Assembly: GCA_014804385.1 (NCBI GenBank)
Contig: JAAUZW010000004.1
Span: forward strand, 34,449 to 85,563
DNA length: 51,115 nucleotides
Direction: 5' to 3'
DNA from: Lachnospiraceae bacterium
GTDB lineage: Bacteria; Bacillota; Clostridia; Lachnospirales; Lachnospiraceae
The translations under genes and the position numbers were made by a program. The notes under the pieces are model-generated. The model was not told the DNA's origin. It worked only from the letters and a program-made list of their open reading frames with translations, and ran no database searches. Below, piece by piece: positions 40,519 to 48,914 of this stretch; position 1 is the first letter of the stretch, and each line of letters begins with the position of its first letter.

Positions 40519-41052
40519 TTAGTGTGTTTTCACATAATCCATAAACTCATCCGTCTTAGACCAATACTTGATTCCCCAATTTTCAAAATTCCACTCCGGC
40601 ATATAGTCATTGCATTCAAAGTCTATATAATACAATTCCTCATTCTGAACAACAAAATTGGTAGGGAAATAATCAATATTTGTGTTCGCTGCATATAATG
40701 ATCTGCACATTCTCCTGACTTGCTCCAGATAATCCGGTTTCATTTTATCAGAGAGTACCAGAGCATAGATTGTTTCCCCTTCCATATATTCTTTCAATAT
40801 CCGTTCCTGCCGGACATCCACCTCTATCATTTCCGGCATTTTAATCCCTATGGATTTTAACCTGCCATAATCATTTATTTCTGACGCGATCTTATCCCCA
40901 AACCGATAGTAATCGCACGGTTCATGGTGAATCTGTTTTAGTACATACTGCCGCTGTCCGTCCGAAGCCAGATAAGAATAACCGCCTTTACCTTTTCCCA
41001 GCAACTTTATGATCAAAAAGTCCCGGCCATTTACCTGCATAATTTTTTCCAT
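40519..41052 (-). CDS. Small protein-kinase-like protein
   Basis: 177 aa. A glycine-rich loop (LGKGKGGYSYLA, 18-29), an ATP-contact lysine (YVLKQ, K39), a catalytic-loop-like NIDYFPTNFV (D127, N132) and a metal-binding IDFE (D144) follow the order of the kinase fold. The protein is about 100 residues shorter than a full kinase and ends soon after the metal motif, as in aminoglycoside/choline-kinase-like or lipopolysaccharide-kinase-like minimal forms. Its start codon shares one base with the MATE stop (TGATG), so translation is coupled. The substrate is unknown; modification of the compound exported by the MATE pump is an inference. Confidence 0.65.
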   Translation of the reverse strand: MEKIMQVNGRDFLIIKLLGKGKGGYSYLASDGQRQYVLKQIHHEPCDYYRFGDKIASEINDYGRLKSIGIKMPEMIEVDVRQERILKEYMEGETIYALVLSDKMKPDYLEQVRRMCRSLYAANTNIDYFPTNFVVQNEELYYIDFECNDYMPEWNFENWGIKYWSKTDEFMDYVKTH

Positions 41053-42377
41053 CAGTTTGTCACCTCACTCCGTATATAACCTTTCTTTTTCCAACGAATT
41101 CCCATACCAACAGCACGCAGGCACTCATCAAGTCCCTGTGCGATCCAAACACCAAAAAGTCCCATATGCAAAACAATTCCCAGAAAATAACTGCCTCCTA
41201 CTGCAATACACCACATGGAAACAATACCGATATAAAATGGAAATTTTACATCCCCCACTGCCCGGAGAGAATTTACATAGACTAAATTCTGACTACGCCC
41301 GGTTTCCAACAGAAAATTTGCAAGAAAAGCTGTTCCGGCTAACGCCACTATCTCCGGATCAGACGTAAACAGAGAGAACATCTGGTATCTAAAAATAAAC
41401 ATAACTGCCATCATAGCCATACTAAAAGTAAATGTGCATCTTCTGGCAAAACAACATTCTTTATCAGCCCTCTCATATTCTCCGGCGCCAGCACTCCATC
41501 CAATCATAATAGCCGTCCCCTGTCCCAGTGAAACCGAGAAAATATAAATAAACCGCACACAGGTATTCATATACGACTGCGCCGCAACCGATTTCATTCC
41601 TAATGTAGCTACAAAAGCAACAACTAAAAACTGGGCTAAATTATAAGATATCTGCTCACCTGCTGCCGGAAGCCCATATGTAATGACCTTGTGCATATTT
41701 GGTAGGATTTTTTCCCAGCATATCCTCCATTTTGAACGCTTTCTTCTCGCATCAAATAAAATCCAAATAAGAATCAGGAATCCCAGAAACCTTCCCGATA
41801 CTGTAGCAATTGCCGCACCGCGAATACCCAGGGCAGGCAACCCACATTTTCCAAAAATAAGCAGATAGTTCAACACAATATTGCAGACGTTGATTCCCAT
41901 TGAAACATACATACACTGCTTTGTCTTACCATAAGATCTCAGTACCGCAGAAAGGATCGAAGAAATCAATTGTACCCATAAAAAACAATTGATCACACTG
42001 AGGTATTCTCCTGCATACTCCCTTACCATTCCTGACAGATTTAAAAAATTTAAAATCATTGGATAAAATACAGACATCAGAATTGTCAGTACGACTCCCA
42101 TTCCCACATTCATCAGTATGGATGCCGTTATTAAATCATTTTGTTCATCTTCCGCTTTTTTCGCGCCAATATATTGGGCACATAAAATGCTCGTACCGGT
42201 ATTCACAATACAAACAAGCACTTGCATCAAAAACAGTATCTGATTCGCTATGCTGACCGCTGCCACCGCGTCATCACTATAAGAGGAGAGCATGATCGTG
42301 TCAATACTTCCTATGATTGTGCCCAATATTGATTCTACAAAAATCGGCATACTTAATTGAAATAGTTTTCTCTGCAT
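41052..42377 (-). CDS. MATE-family efflux transporter
   Basis: 441 aa with about twelve membrane helices. QLSMPIFVESILGTIIGSID at the start, the repeat-like halves with LGIRGAAIATVSGRFLGF, and GLPAAGEQISYNLAQF in the second half match NorM/DinF-type MATE proteins, which export cationic drugs or metabolites using sodium or protons. It is divergent from an AraC regulator and coupled to the kinase-like gene. The region is visibly richer in A+T than the housekeeping blocks, consistent with acquired genes. Confidence 0.9.
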   Translation of the reverse strand: MQRKLFQLSMPIFVESILGTIIGSIDTIMLSSYSDDAVAAVSIANQILFLMQVLVCIVNTGTSILCAQYIGAKKAEDEQNDLITASILMNVGMGVVLTILMSVFYPMILNFLNLSGMVREYAGEYLSVINCFLWVQLISSILSAVLRSYGKTKQCMYVSMGINVCNIVLNYLLIFGKCGLPALGIRGAAIATVSGRFLGFLILIWILFDARRKRSKWRICWEKILPNMHKVITYGLPAAGEQISYNLAQFLVVAFVATLGMKSVAAQSYMNTCVRFIYIFSVSLGQGTAIMIGWSAGAGEYERADKECCFARRCTFTFSMAMMAVMFIFRYQMFSLFTSDPEIVALAGTAFLANFLLETGRSQNLVYVNSLRAVGDVKFPFYIGIVSMWCIAVGGSYFLGIVLHMGLFGVWIAQGLDECLRAVGMGIRWKKKGYIRSEVTN

Positions 42378-42416
42378 TTAAAACACCTTCTTTGCAATTA
42401 CTGCGTTTCATTATTC

Positions 42417-42445
42417 TTGCATTATACTATTTCATTTTATATAAT
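42417..42445 (+). promoter_or_regulatory. Promoter of the AraC-family gene
   Basis: TTGCAT (42417-42422), 17 bases, TATAAT (42440-42445). Transcription would begin about 55 bases before the ATG. The region to the MATE gene is very AT-rich and must also hold its promoter; no single good match was chosen for it. Confidence 0.65.
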
Positions 42446-42505
42446 TCTTGTAAAATATTCCCTTATTTTTGACACAAAACTCTTAAAGAAAGTGAGAAAC
42501 ACTAT

Positions 42506-43402
42506 ATGTGCAACAAACCCCTGCATGAAGCCCAGATACATGGTCAGCTATCCTTCCCATATATTGTCTACAAGGGAAAAATTCCTGAATTTTTCTCTTC
42601 ATACCCGCTGCATTGGCATGATGAAATGGAAGTAATCTATATTCGCAGCGGACAAGGCATTATTACTATACAAGCCCATCAATATATTGTGAAATCAGAT
42701 GACATTGTCATTGTACCTCCTCAGATGGTTCACTCCATAGAACAATACCAAAAATTCAAAATGGAATATTTTAATATACTGTTCCATTTTTCATTGTTGA
42801 ACTATTCGACGAATGACACCTGCTATGAAAAATATTTTAAGCCGCTATATTTTCATACCAAATTGCCTTCTCTTTACCTCGAATCTGATGCTGATTTAAA
42901 CCGCTCTTTGCACCCTCATATCATGTATTTAATAGAAAACCGAAAAAAGAGCTATACAAGTGATGAGTTAATGGTAAAATCAAATCTTTTTGCCATTATG
43001 CACTATATAAACCAATACAGCTTGCCTACAAGTTCCGCTGAACTTTCTCTGAATAATAATTATGATAAGCTAAAGGATTTGCTTATACATATACAATCAA
43101 ACTACAACCGCCCAATCACCGTTAAGGATGCAGCGGCAATCTGCGGTTTTTCTTCAAGCCATTTTATGAAGCTGTTTAAGGAATTGACAGGAAAAAGCTT
43201 TTCCCAATATCTAATAGACTACCGCCTTGAAATCGCTGCCAGGCAGCTGGTTGAAACCTCCTATAAAATAATAGACCTTGCAGAAAATGTTGGATTTCAC
43301 AATGTGTCTTATTTTTCAAGGGCTTTTCATTCCAAATATGGCGCAACTCCTTCTGCATATAGAAAAAAGCACCCACTCCTAAGCGGATGCTCCCGATGGT
43401 AA
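42506..43402 (+). CDS. AraC-family regulator with cupin domain
   Basis: 298 aa. The N-terminal cupin (about 25-110) has SYPLHWHDEMEVIYIRSGQG and DDIVIVPPQMVHSI. The C-terminal pair of helix-turn-helix motifs (about 190-290) has VKDAAAICGFSSSHFMKLFK and IIDLAENVGFHNVSYFSRAF, then the closing YGATPSAYRKK. It is divergent from MATE/kinase and probably controls them in response to a small molecule bound by the cupin. The ribosome-binding site is weak (GTGAG, nine bases). Confidence 0.92.
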   Translation: MCNKPLHEAQIHGQLSFPYIVYKGKIPEFFSSYPLHWHDEMEVIYIRSGQGIITIQAHQYIVKSDDIVIVPPQMVHSIEQYQKFKMEYFNILFHFSLLNYSTNDTCYEKYFKPLYFHTKLPSLYLESDADLNRSLHPHIMYLIENRKKSYTSDELMVKSNLFAIMHYINQYSLPTSSAELSLNNNYDKLKDLLIHIQSNYNRPITVKDAAAICGFSSSHFMKLFKELTGKSFSQYLIDYRLEIAARQLVETSYKIIDLAENVGFHNVSYFSRAFHSKYGATPSAYRKKHPLLSGCSRW

Positions 43403-43424
43403 ACGGAATGTCCTTATGGACACC

Positions 43425-43452
43425 GCCTCATCTGTTGGCAGACAGGTGAGGC
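43425..43452. terminator. Hairpin between AraC gene and the convergent unknown gene
   Basis: GCCTCA-T-CTGT...ACAG-G-TGAGGC forms a stem of ten pairs with one internal mismatch. A small hairpin TGTCC-TTAT-GGACA precedes it. No clear T-run follows on either strand, so a bidirectional terminator is only likely from position. Confidence 0.45.
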
Positions 43453-43500
43453 ATTTGGTGATTCTCATATTAGTAATACGATTGAAAGCTCTGAAAAGTT

Positions 43501-44214
43501 TCATCGATTGCCGTATCTTCTTTGAACAGTCCTTTGATTCGCTGCCCTTACAACCGTTTTCTGCGGTGTTTTACGATTTATTTTACTTGTATCATCCGAT
43601 TGATCTGATTTTTTGGTACCCATACCGCCGCTGACCACCATATAGTCTTTCACATTCCCCTCTTCGTCCAACCGGACGCAGTAGCTTTTGGACTTTTGAT
43701 GCAATTCCGGATCATTACCGTAAGAGGCGGCAAGCACATTATCCATATCGTCATAGTCGGTTTTCCATTTTTGCAGTTTCTCTGCGATCTCCTGTGCATA
43801 CCCCGAATCGGCTTTCATTTTCTTCTGCAGGTTTTCCGGAAGGATCACTGCCATTTCCCCGAAACCCACTTTCTTGAGTTCCCGCTGTATGTATGCTTCC
43901 ATACCTGTCGGCTCTGCCCCCGCCGCTCTCCAGCTGTTCAGGCTGTCCGCACTCACATTATCCTGAAAAAAACGCCATGACGGAAAATCTCTTCTTTGCC
44001 AGGTTTTATCGGTCACGCTGCAATTTCCGACTTTTACATTGACACTATTTGTCGGAAATAACGCTGAAAACAGATCATTTACCGACATCTGGCTGATTCC
44101 CGTTACGTCAGAAAAGACTTGCGGAAACGACAGACTGCTTACTCCACCCGTATAGGAACTGATGCTGTTTTGCGCTGCAATATCGTTCAATAGTCCAAGT
44201 ATTCGTATATCCAT
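43501..44214 (-). CDS. Unknown protein downstream of the agr-like kinase
   Basis: 237 aa from the ATG at 44214 with GGAGG ten bases upstream. The first ~60 residues are S/N-rich (NDIAAQNSISSYTGGVSSLS), with no signal peptide. The middle holds VILPENLQKKMKADSGYAQE followed by IAEKLQKWK, and the tail of about 40 residues is basic and disordered (KINRKTPQKTVVRAANQRTV). There is one cysteine pair at a distance (NCSV, SYCV). No family recognised with confidence. It lies 63 bases after the histidine kinase on the same strand and may share its transcript, so it could be an output or target of the system. Confidence 0.6.
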   Translation of the reverse strand: MDIRILGLLNDIAAQNSISSYTGGVSSLSFPQVFSDVTGISQMSVNDLFSALFPTNSVNVKVGNCSVTDKTWQRRDFPSWRFFQDNVSADSLNSWRAAGAEPTGMEAYIQRELKKVGFGEMAVILPENLQKKMKADSGYAQEIAEKLQKWKTDYDDMDNVLAASYGNDPELHQKSKSYCVRLDEEGNVKDYMVVSGGMGTKKSDQSDDTSKINRKTPQKTVVRAANQRTVQRRYGNR

Positions 44215-44277
44215 ATGACTAAAACCTCCCATTGTTTTAATGGCGGCTCCTCTGTCGGTCAGAGCCGCCCCTGCCAT

Positions 44278-45687
44278 CTAATGTTTTTCTCTTTTTTCCT
44301 GCAGCAACACCGTTACTCTGAATTCATTTTTCTTTACCCTAATGTCCACATCTCCCATATACTTCTCCACCTCACGCTTTACATTAGACAATCCAATGCC
44401 ATGTAGGGATGTATCTTTTTCCTTCGTGGAGCGCGGAAGATTCGTCTCCTCGTCAAATGTCACCTCCCCCTCGAAGGAATTTTTTACATGGATCAGATAA
44501 AACTTTTTCTGCTGCCTGCCGGAAAGATAAATGTACTTTTCCCCCTCCGTCATTTTTTCACATGCTTCCATAGCATTCTGCAGCAGATTATTGACGATGA
44601 TCCCAATGTCATACGCATTATAGCCATCCGATCGGGGATAAGAAAATTCTGACACAAACGGTATTCCCTGCTTTTCCGCCCTTTTCTGTTTATCATTTAT
44701 AATCACATCCGTGACAGCATTTCCCGTCTTAACAGTAAGCTCAAAAACATTCATGCTTTCGTCCATCCGGTCGATATAATCTTCCATTTCCTCGTAGCTG
44801 CCGTTTCTGACAAGCCCTTTGATATTCGTCAGATGATTTCTCATTTCATGCTTCATCCGGCGTATGCCGTCATAGAACTGATCCACTTCCTCCATCCGTT
44901 CCTGTATAGCATGAACCTGCTGCTGTTCCACAAAGTGTTTTTGCTGTTCCTCCTGTAAACCTGCCATTTTCTGATAGGACGCTATCGTGAGCAAAATCCC
45001 CGCATAAAACAAGACGGCAACCACAGGCACGATCCCAATAAACGCCGGGAACTCTTCATAAAGCTGAAAGGTTTGACCTTCATATACGATCAGCAATATG
45101 TTGACAATAATATTTGCAAATAAAATGCCGATGATCGGCAGCAAAAGCAGACAGCATAATTCTTTCCAATGCAGTTTCAATGTCTTTTTTCGCAGCAAAT
45201 GCCCTACGGCGCACAGCATTGCAAAAACCATTACTATTCTCAGTGCTAAAGCCAAGATGTAACTCCACGTCGCATGAAGGAAAACATTTTCTAAGTTTCC
45301 GTTGAGCCCCGCCATATACTCCCGATGTTTATCTAAAAAATAACTGACAGTTCTCACAATTAACATACTCAGATTTCTGATACAGAAAAAAAGCACGCCC
45401 AAAAAGAAGGCAAAACCCCTGTCCATATCCAAGAACCCGGAAACCGCCACTAAGAGAGCAAGTACGATTGCCATGTACAGCCAGCCGAATCCGGAAGTCA
45501 GCATACTGACAAAATACACCGACATATAGAGCAGAAATACCATAAGTACCTTTTTAAACCGGCTATTCTCCTGCTCTTTTCGACTTGTCATAAAAGGATA
45601 GAAAAAAGCCGCCATACAAACTGCGTATAAAAGTATTTCAATGCCCACCGCTATATTTAAAACCAGAACAAACCCCGCTTCGTCCAA
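44278..45687 (-). CDS. GHKL sensor histidine kinase, AgrC-like
   Basis: 469 aa from a TTG at 45687 with GGAGGG six bases upstream. Six to seven membrane helices span about 5-240. A helical linker follows, then the H-box RRMKHEMRNHLTNIKG (H280), the N-box VNNLLQNAMEA (near 366-375) and the G-box GIGLSNV. This is the AgrC/ComD class that senses peptides. It follows the LytTR regulator gene by ten bases. No agrB or agrD is in the window, so the signal is unknown. Confidence 0.92.
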   Translation of the reverse strand: MDEAGFVLVLNIAVGIEILLYAVCMAAFFYPFMTSRKEQENSRFKKVLMVFLLYMSVYFVSMLTSGFGWLYMAIVLALLVAVSGFLDMDRGFAFFLGVLFFCIRNLSMLIVRTVSYFLDKHREYMAGLNGNLENVFLHATWSYILALALRIVMVFAMLCAVGHLLRKKTLKLHWKELCCLLLLPIIGILFANIIVNILLIVYEGQTFQLYEEFPAFIGIVPVVAVLFYAGILLTIASYQKMAGLQEEQQKHFVEQQQVHAIQERMEEVDQFYDGIRRMKHEMRNHLTNIKGLVRNGSYEEMEDYIDRMDESMNVFELTVKTGNAVTDVIINDKQKRAEKQGIPFVSEFSYPRSDGYNAYDIGIIVNNLLQNAMEACEKMTEGEKYIYLSGRQQKKFYLIHVKNSFEGEVTFDEETNLPRSTKEKDTSLHGIGLSNVKREVEKYMGDVDIRVKKNEFRVTVLLQEKREKH

Positions 45688-45697
45688 TGCTTCCCTC

Positions 45698-46408
45698 CTA
45701 TTGCATAAACCGCAGATACGCTCTTACAAAATCCTCGTACTTATATTTGGAAAGAGGCAGCCTATCCCCGTTTGTAAGCAGTATCTCTGTTTTGCTGTAC
45801 TCGTCCACACAGGCAAGATTTACCAGATACCCCTTGTGTATGCGGCAGAAATACCCTCGCAATTCTTCCTCCAGTTCGCCGATTCTGGCATAGTATTCCA
45901 TCCTGCCATCTTTTGTAGAAAGCATTATTTTATGCCCCTGGCTCTCCATATAATAAATATTGTCTAACGGTATGACCTTGTTTGCCCCGCCATGCCGGAT
46001 GGCCAGTGTTTTCTTCCTCTGTTCCGCCTCGGATAATATCTTATCCTGTGCCCGTCCGAAAACCTCCGCAAATTTCTGTTCATCTATTGGCTTAACCAGA
46101 TATTGAAACGCGTCTACGTCAAAAGCGTCATAGACATATTTTTCATGGCCTGTGACAAAAATGATAACCGGCTGTCTGCCCTGCTCCCTCTCCCTGATCT
46201 GTCTTGCCAGCCCTATTCCATTCATACCCATCACAACACCATCTAACTCGATATCCAGAAACAGCAGATCATGCTCTGCACCATCCGACAGGTATTCCTC
46301 AGCGGAAGCGTACTCTGCGATCTCACATTTTACATTCTGCTCTCTGATAAGTGATATCAAATAACTTCTTATATTTTTTTCATCATCGCATACTGCAATT
46401 TTTAACAT
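45698..46408 (-). CDS. LytTR-family response regulator, AgrA-like
   Basis: 236 aa from the ATG at 46408 (AAAGGAGG upstream). The receiver domain has acidic D8/D9 and the phosphoacceptor D52 in LLFLDIELDG. The LytTR DNA-binding domain (about 135-235) has IYYMESQGHKIMLSTKDGR and FCRIHKGYLVNLACVDEYSK. It is the first gene of the pair and has its own promoter. Known relatives bind direct repeats upstream of bacteriocin, virulence or peptide genes; no target site was identified here. Confidence 0.93.
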   Translation of the reverse strand: MLKIAVCDDEKNIRSYLISLIREQNVKCEIAEYASAEEYLSDGAEHDLLFLDIELDGVVMGMNGIGLARQIREREQGRQPVIIFVTGHEKYVYDAFDVDAFQYLVKPIDEQKFAEVFGRAQDKILSEAEQRKKTLAIRHGGANKVIPLDNIYYMESQGHKIMLSTKDGRMEYYARIGELEEELRGYFCRIHKGYLVNLACVDEYSKTEILLTNGDRLPLSKYKYEDFVRAYLRFMQ

Positions 46409-46431
46409 ACGCCCTCCTTTGGCTTTCACCT

Positions 46432-46461
46432 ATCATATCGGAATTATAAACTCTGCTTCAA
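46432..46461 (-). promoter_or_regulatory. Promoter of the agr-like pair
   Basis: On the minus strand TTGAAG (46456-46461), 18 bases, TATGAT (46432-46437), about 24 bases before the response-regulator ATG. Confidence 0.6.
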
Positions 46462-46506
46462 TACCGTCTGCGCAAAAACATAATTTGACAGCGCAAGAGG
46501 ACCAAA

Positions 46507-46537
46507 ATACAAAAACGGCAACCGTTTCCGGCTGCCG
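46507..46537 (-). terminator. Terminator after the YoeB toxin gene
   Basis: On the minus strand CGGCAGCCG-GAAA-CGGTTGCCG (nine pairs with one G-T) is followed by TTTTTGT. It starts seven bases after the toxin stop codon. Confidence 0.88.
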
Positions 46538-46543
46538 CCATAC

Positions 46544-46840
46544 CTATCTTACTGCATCATAATGTGTCCACATACGAATAATTTTTATCGTTCCTTCATA
46601 TTCCACTCCATCCACTACAACCGATTCATGATACACCTGATAAACCAGTCTGTGCTGTATGCTAATCCTTCTGGAATAATAACCGGTTAAATTTCCAACC
46701 AAACTTTCATAGGCTGGCGGATTTTGAAAAGGATTTTCTGCTATCACCTGCAATAAGCTTTTTGCTTTTTGCTCAAGCCCGGCTCCCTTAAGCATTTTTT
46801 TATCTTTTTCAGCCTGTTTGCTAAATCTGATAATATACAT
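46544..46840 (-). CDS. yoeB: Txe/YoeB-family mRNA interferase toxin
   Basis: 98 aa. IIRFSKQAEKDKKMLK, YESLVGNLTGYYSRRISIQH, RLVYQV and IKIIRMWTHYD are the family words; E45, R64 and H93 align with the catalytic residues E46, R65 and H83 of E. coli YoeB. A loop of about ten extra residues (HESVVVDGVEYEG) lies before the last strand. The toxin cuts mRNA on the ribosome. It starts right after the antitoxin stop (TAA-ATG). Confidence 0.93.
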   Translation of the reverse strand: MYIIRFSKQAEKDKKMLKGAGLEQKAKSLLQVIAENPFQNPPAYESLVGNLTGYYSRRISIQHRLVYQVYHESVVVDGVEYEGTIKIIRMWTHYDAVR

Positions 46841-47095
46841 TTACCACTCCTCATTCGGATCATATGCAGAGCACTCTTCCAAAGACTCTTTTCCCGCTTC
46901 TAAAATACTTTCTGTCATACCCGGTATGGAATTCAAATATAAGGTTTCCTGAATGGCATTCCAGTCATCTTCAGATAACAGAACTCCGTTTTTTCCACGA
47001 TTGTTCGTAATGGTAATGGGTTGGCTGCTACTATTCACTTCTGATAATATTTGATAGATATTTTCTCTTGCCTTAGTTACGCTGATCGCAGTCAT
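46841..47095 (-). CDS. yefM: YefM/Phd-family antitoxin
   Basis: 84 aa. TAISVTKARENIYQILSEVN at the start and ITITNNRGKNGVLLSEDDWN give the Phd/YefM DNA-binding fold; the acidic C-terminal part (EAGKESLEECSAYDPNEEW) should bind the toxin. GGAG precedes the ATG. The promoter/operator at 47118-47146 fits autoregulation. It is the first gene of a two-gene toxin-antitoxin module. Confidence 0.92.
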   Translation of the reverse strand: MTAISVTKARENIYQILSEVNSSSQPITITNNRGKNGVLLSEDDWNAIQETLYLNSIPGMTESILEAGKESLEECSAYDPNEEW

Positions 47096-47117
47096 GGTAT
47101 CAACTCCTTTCAGTTAT

Positions 47118-47146
47118 ATTATACCGTACGCTTTCGCGTACGTCAA
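47118..47146 (-). promoter_or_regulatory. yefM-yoeB promoter with double CGTACG operator
   Basis: On the minus strand TTGACG (47141-47146), 17 bases, TATAAT (47118-47123). Two CGTACG boxes (47125-47130 and 47137-47142) lie in the spacer with centres 12 bases apart, within a hairpin-like CGTACGC-TTTC-GCGTACG. E. coli YefM binds two TGTACA boxes with similar spacing, so this is a good operator candidate. Confidence 0.8.
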
Positions 47147-47245
47147 CAATCTTACTAATTTTGTCTTTCATGTCTTTCATGCAAAATATAATATCGCCAA
47201 CTACTTGCGCCTTCATACGCTTCTTCAAAAATGCTATACATCCAA

Positions 47246-47596
47246 TCATTTTGCGAACTCCTCCAACACCGGAAACTTCCCCTTAACCATGGCACACAAC
47301 GCCGCTCCCGCACATCCCCCGACAAAATTCAGGATCAGATCATCCACATCCACACTTCTGTCAATAAACAGCTGCCCCGCCTCGATCAATGCCGTAATAA
47401 GAAAGCATAGAAACAGCACACGTCCGACAGACTGATTTTTCTTCCACAGCAGGACTAACCCGAATCCCCACGGCATGAACATCACAATGTTCCCCACCAC
47501 ATTGACAAGAAATATATCCGGCATAAAATGGCGAAAGAAAGTGCCCTCAAAAGCCAGCGCCAGTAATGCCACAGTGAACAGTACAAAAACCGTCAA
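47246..47596 (-). CDS. VanZ-like membrane protein
   Basis: 116 aa from a TTG at 47596 with GAGGG about nine bases upstream. Four membrane segments; NVVGNIVMFMPWGFGLVLLW and EAGQLFIDRSVDVDDLILNF followed by GG are the VanZ family motifs. VanZ gives low-level teicoplanin resistance in enterococci; most relatives in Clostridia have no proven role. It is on the short side of the family and follows sigF by 55 bases. Confidence 0.85.
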   Translation of the reverse strand: MTVFVLFTVALLALAFEGTFFRHFMPDIFLVNVVGNIVMFMPWGFGLVLLWKKNQSVGRVLFLCFLITALIEAGQLFIDRSVDVDDLILNFVGGCAGAALCAMVKGKFPVLEEFAK

Positions 47597-47651
47597 CGCA
47601 GCTTCCCTCTTATCCCAGTGCCGCCCTTCCTTTCATAATAGCCCCCGTTTC

Positions 47652-48407
47652 TCACCCCACCTCCTGCCTCAAATGCAGTAAAATCCTCTTCTCCATGCGG
47701 CTCACCTGCACCTGGCTGATCCCCAAGGCCCTGGCCACCTCCACCTGGGTCTTTTCCTGAAAATAGCGCATATGGATGAGTTTCCTTTCCGTCTCCGGGA
47801 GCGTCGCTAAAAGCTGCTCCAGCAGCATATGATTTAAGATCTTTTCCTTCTCCGGATCCTCGTTTGCGCGGCTTACCCCCGCCGTGCAGCCGCCCGCGCC
47901 ATCCACCACCTGATCCACCAGATAGATTTCATTGCCGTCGGACTGATAGACCGACTTATAAATTGACTCCACCTCCACATTGGCGTCCAACGCCATCACG
48001 ATATCTTCCACCGACAGCGCCGTTTCCGCCGACAACTCCTGCAAAGTCGCCTCCCTGCCATAGAGCTGTGACAGCCGCTCGGCCGCCTGCTTGATCTTCC
48101 AGCCGTTCTCTTTCAGGGTACGGCTCACCTTCACCATGCCGTCATCTCTGAGAAACCGTTTGATCTCACCCTGGATCATCGGCACAGCATACGTACTAAA
48201 CCGCACGTCGAATTGCAGATCAAACTTGTCGATGGCCTTGATCAGGCCGATACAGCCGATCTGAAACAGATCCTCCGGATCGTATCCCCTCCCGATAAAT
48301 CGCTTGACAATATGGCGTACCAGTCCCAGATTTTCCTCTATCAGTATCTCTCTCGCCTCTTTATCTCCTGCCTGTGATCGTTCAATAAGTACGGCAGTCT
48401 CCTCCAT
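47652..48407 (-). CDS. sigF: RNA polymerase sigma-F factor
   Basis: 251 aa, GAGGAATAGCAT before the ATG. Region 2 has LVRHIVKRFIGRGYDPEDLF and IGCIGLIKAIDKFD; region 4 ends with TQVEVARALGISQVQVSRME. Position after spoIIAB, three bases apart, identifies it as sigma-F (spoIIAC) rather than sigma-G, which is similar in sequence. It directs the first forespore genes and is held inactive by SpoIIAB. A Gly/Cys-rich insertion (DGAGGCTAGVSR) lies in the region 3/4 linker. Confidence 0.94.
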   Translation of the reverse strand: MEETAVLIERSQAGDKEAREILIEENLGLVRHIVKRFIGRGYDPEDLFQIGCIGLIKAIDKFDLQFDVRFSTYAVPMIQGEIKRFLRDDGMVKVSRTLKENGWKIKQAAERLSQLYGREATLQELSAETALSVEDIVMALDANVEVESIYKSVYQSDGNEIYLVDQVVDGAGGCTAGVSRANEDPEKEKILNHMLLEQLLATLPETERKLIHMRYFQEKTQVEVARALGISQVQVSRMEKRILLHLRQEVG

Positions 48408-48410
48408 ATG

Positions 48411-48899
48411 CTATTCCTCGCTGGCGATCCAGCTGCCCAGACCTATCTTTTTATACATACGCACCAACGTCCCCTGTCCCGGCTCAGAAAGCACCTCCAG
48501 GTCATCCATAAAGGCTTCCATAAAGGCAAACCCCATCCCGGAGCGCTCCCACTCCGGCCTGGTGGTGAAGAGGGGCTGCATCGCCCGGTCCACATCCTCT
48601 ATCCCTACGCCCCGGTCTATGATTTCCACTTCCAGTACATCTCCCTTCAGCTCGCAATTCATCAAAACACGCTCTGTGATACATCCCCTGTTCCCGTAGC
48701 CATGGATGATCGCATTGGTCACCGCCTCGGATACTGCGGTCTTTACATCGGACAGCTCCTCCAGCGTAGGATTCAACGGTGCGATAAACGCTGCCACCGC
48801 CATTCTGGCAAAGGATTCATTGTCTGACACCGCCGCAAACTCCAAACGCATTTCGTTTGTGATCTGTGTATAATCTTTCTTGTCTATAACCTCGATCAT
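48411..48899 (-). CDS. spoIIAB: Anti-sigma-F factor
   Basis: 162 aa from an ATG with AAGGAGG upstream. This start gives about 16 residues before the usual MRLEFAAVS opening, whose own ATG lacks a ribosome-binding site, so the extension is probably real. The GHKL kinase motifs are [12 protein letters not shown] (N-box), DRGVGIED (G1) and SGMGFAFME (G2). It binds sigma-F and phosphorylates SpoIIAA. Middle gene of the spoIIA operon. Confidence 0.94.
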   Translation of the reverse strand: MIEVIDKKDYTQITNEMRLEFAAVSDNESFARMAVAAFIAPLNPTLEELSDVKTAVSEAVTNAIIHGYGNRGCITERVLMNCELKGDVLEVEIIDRGVGIEDVDRAMQPLFTTRPEWERSGMGFAFMEAFMDDLEVLSEPGQGTLVRMYKKIGLGSWIASEE

Positions 48900-48914
48900 A
48901 TCTTCCTCCTTCTC

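Noticed and set aside
46409-46543. agrD-like peptide gene beside the two-component pair
   Set aside because: The gap holds only the promoter and the toxin terminator; no short frame with a ribosome-binding site and a cysteine-containing peptide was found.
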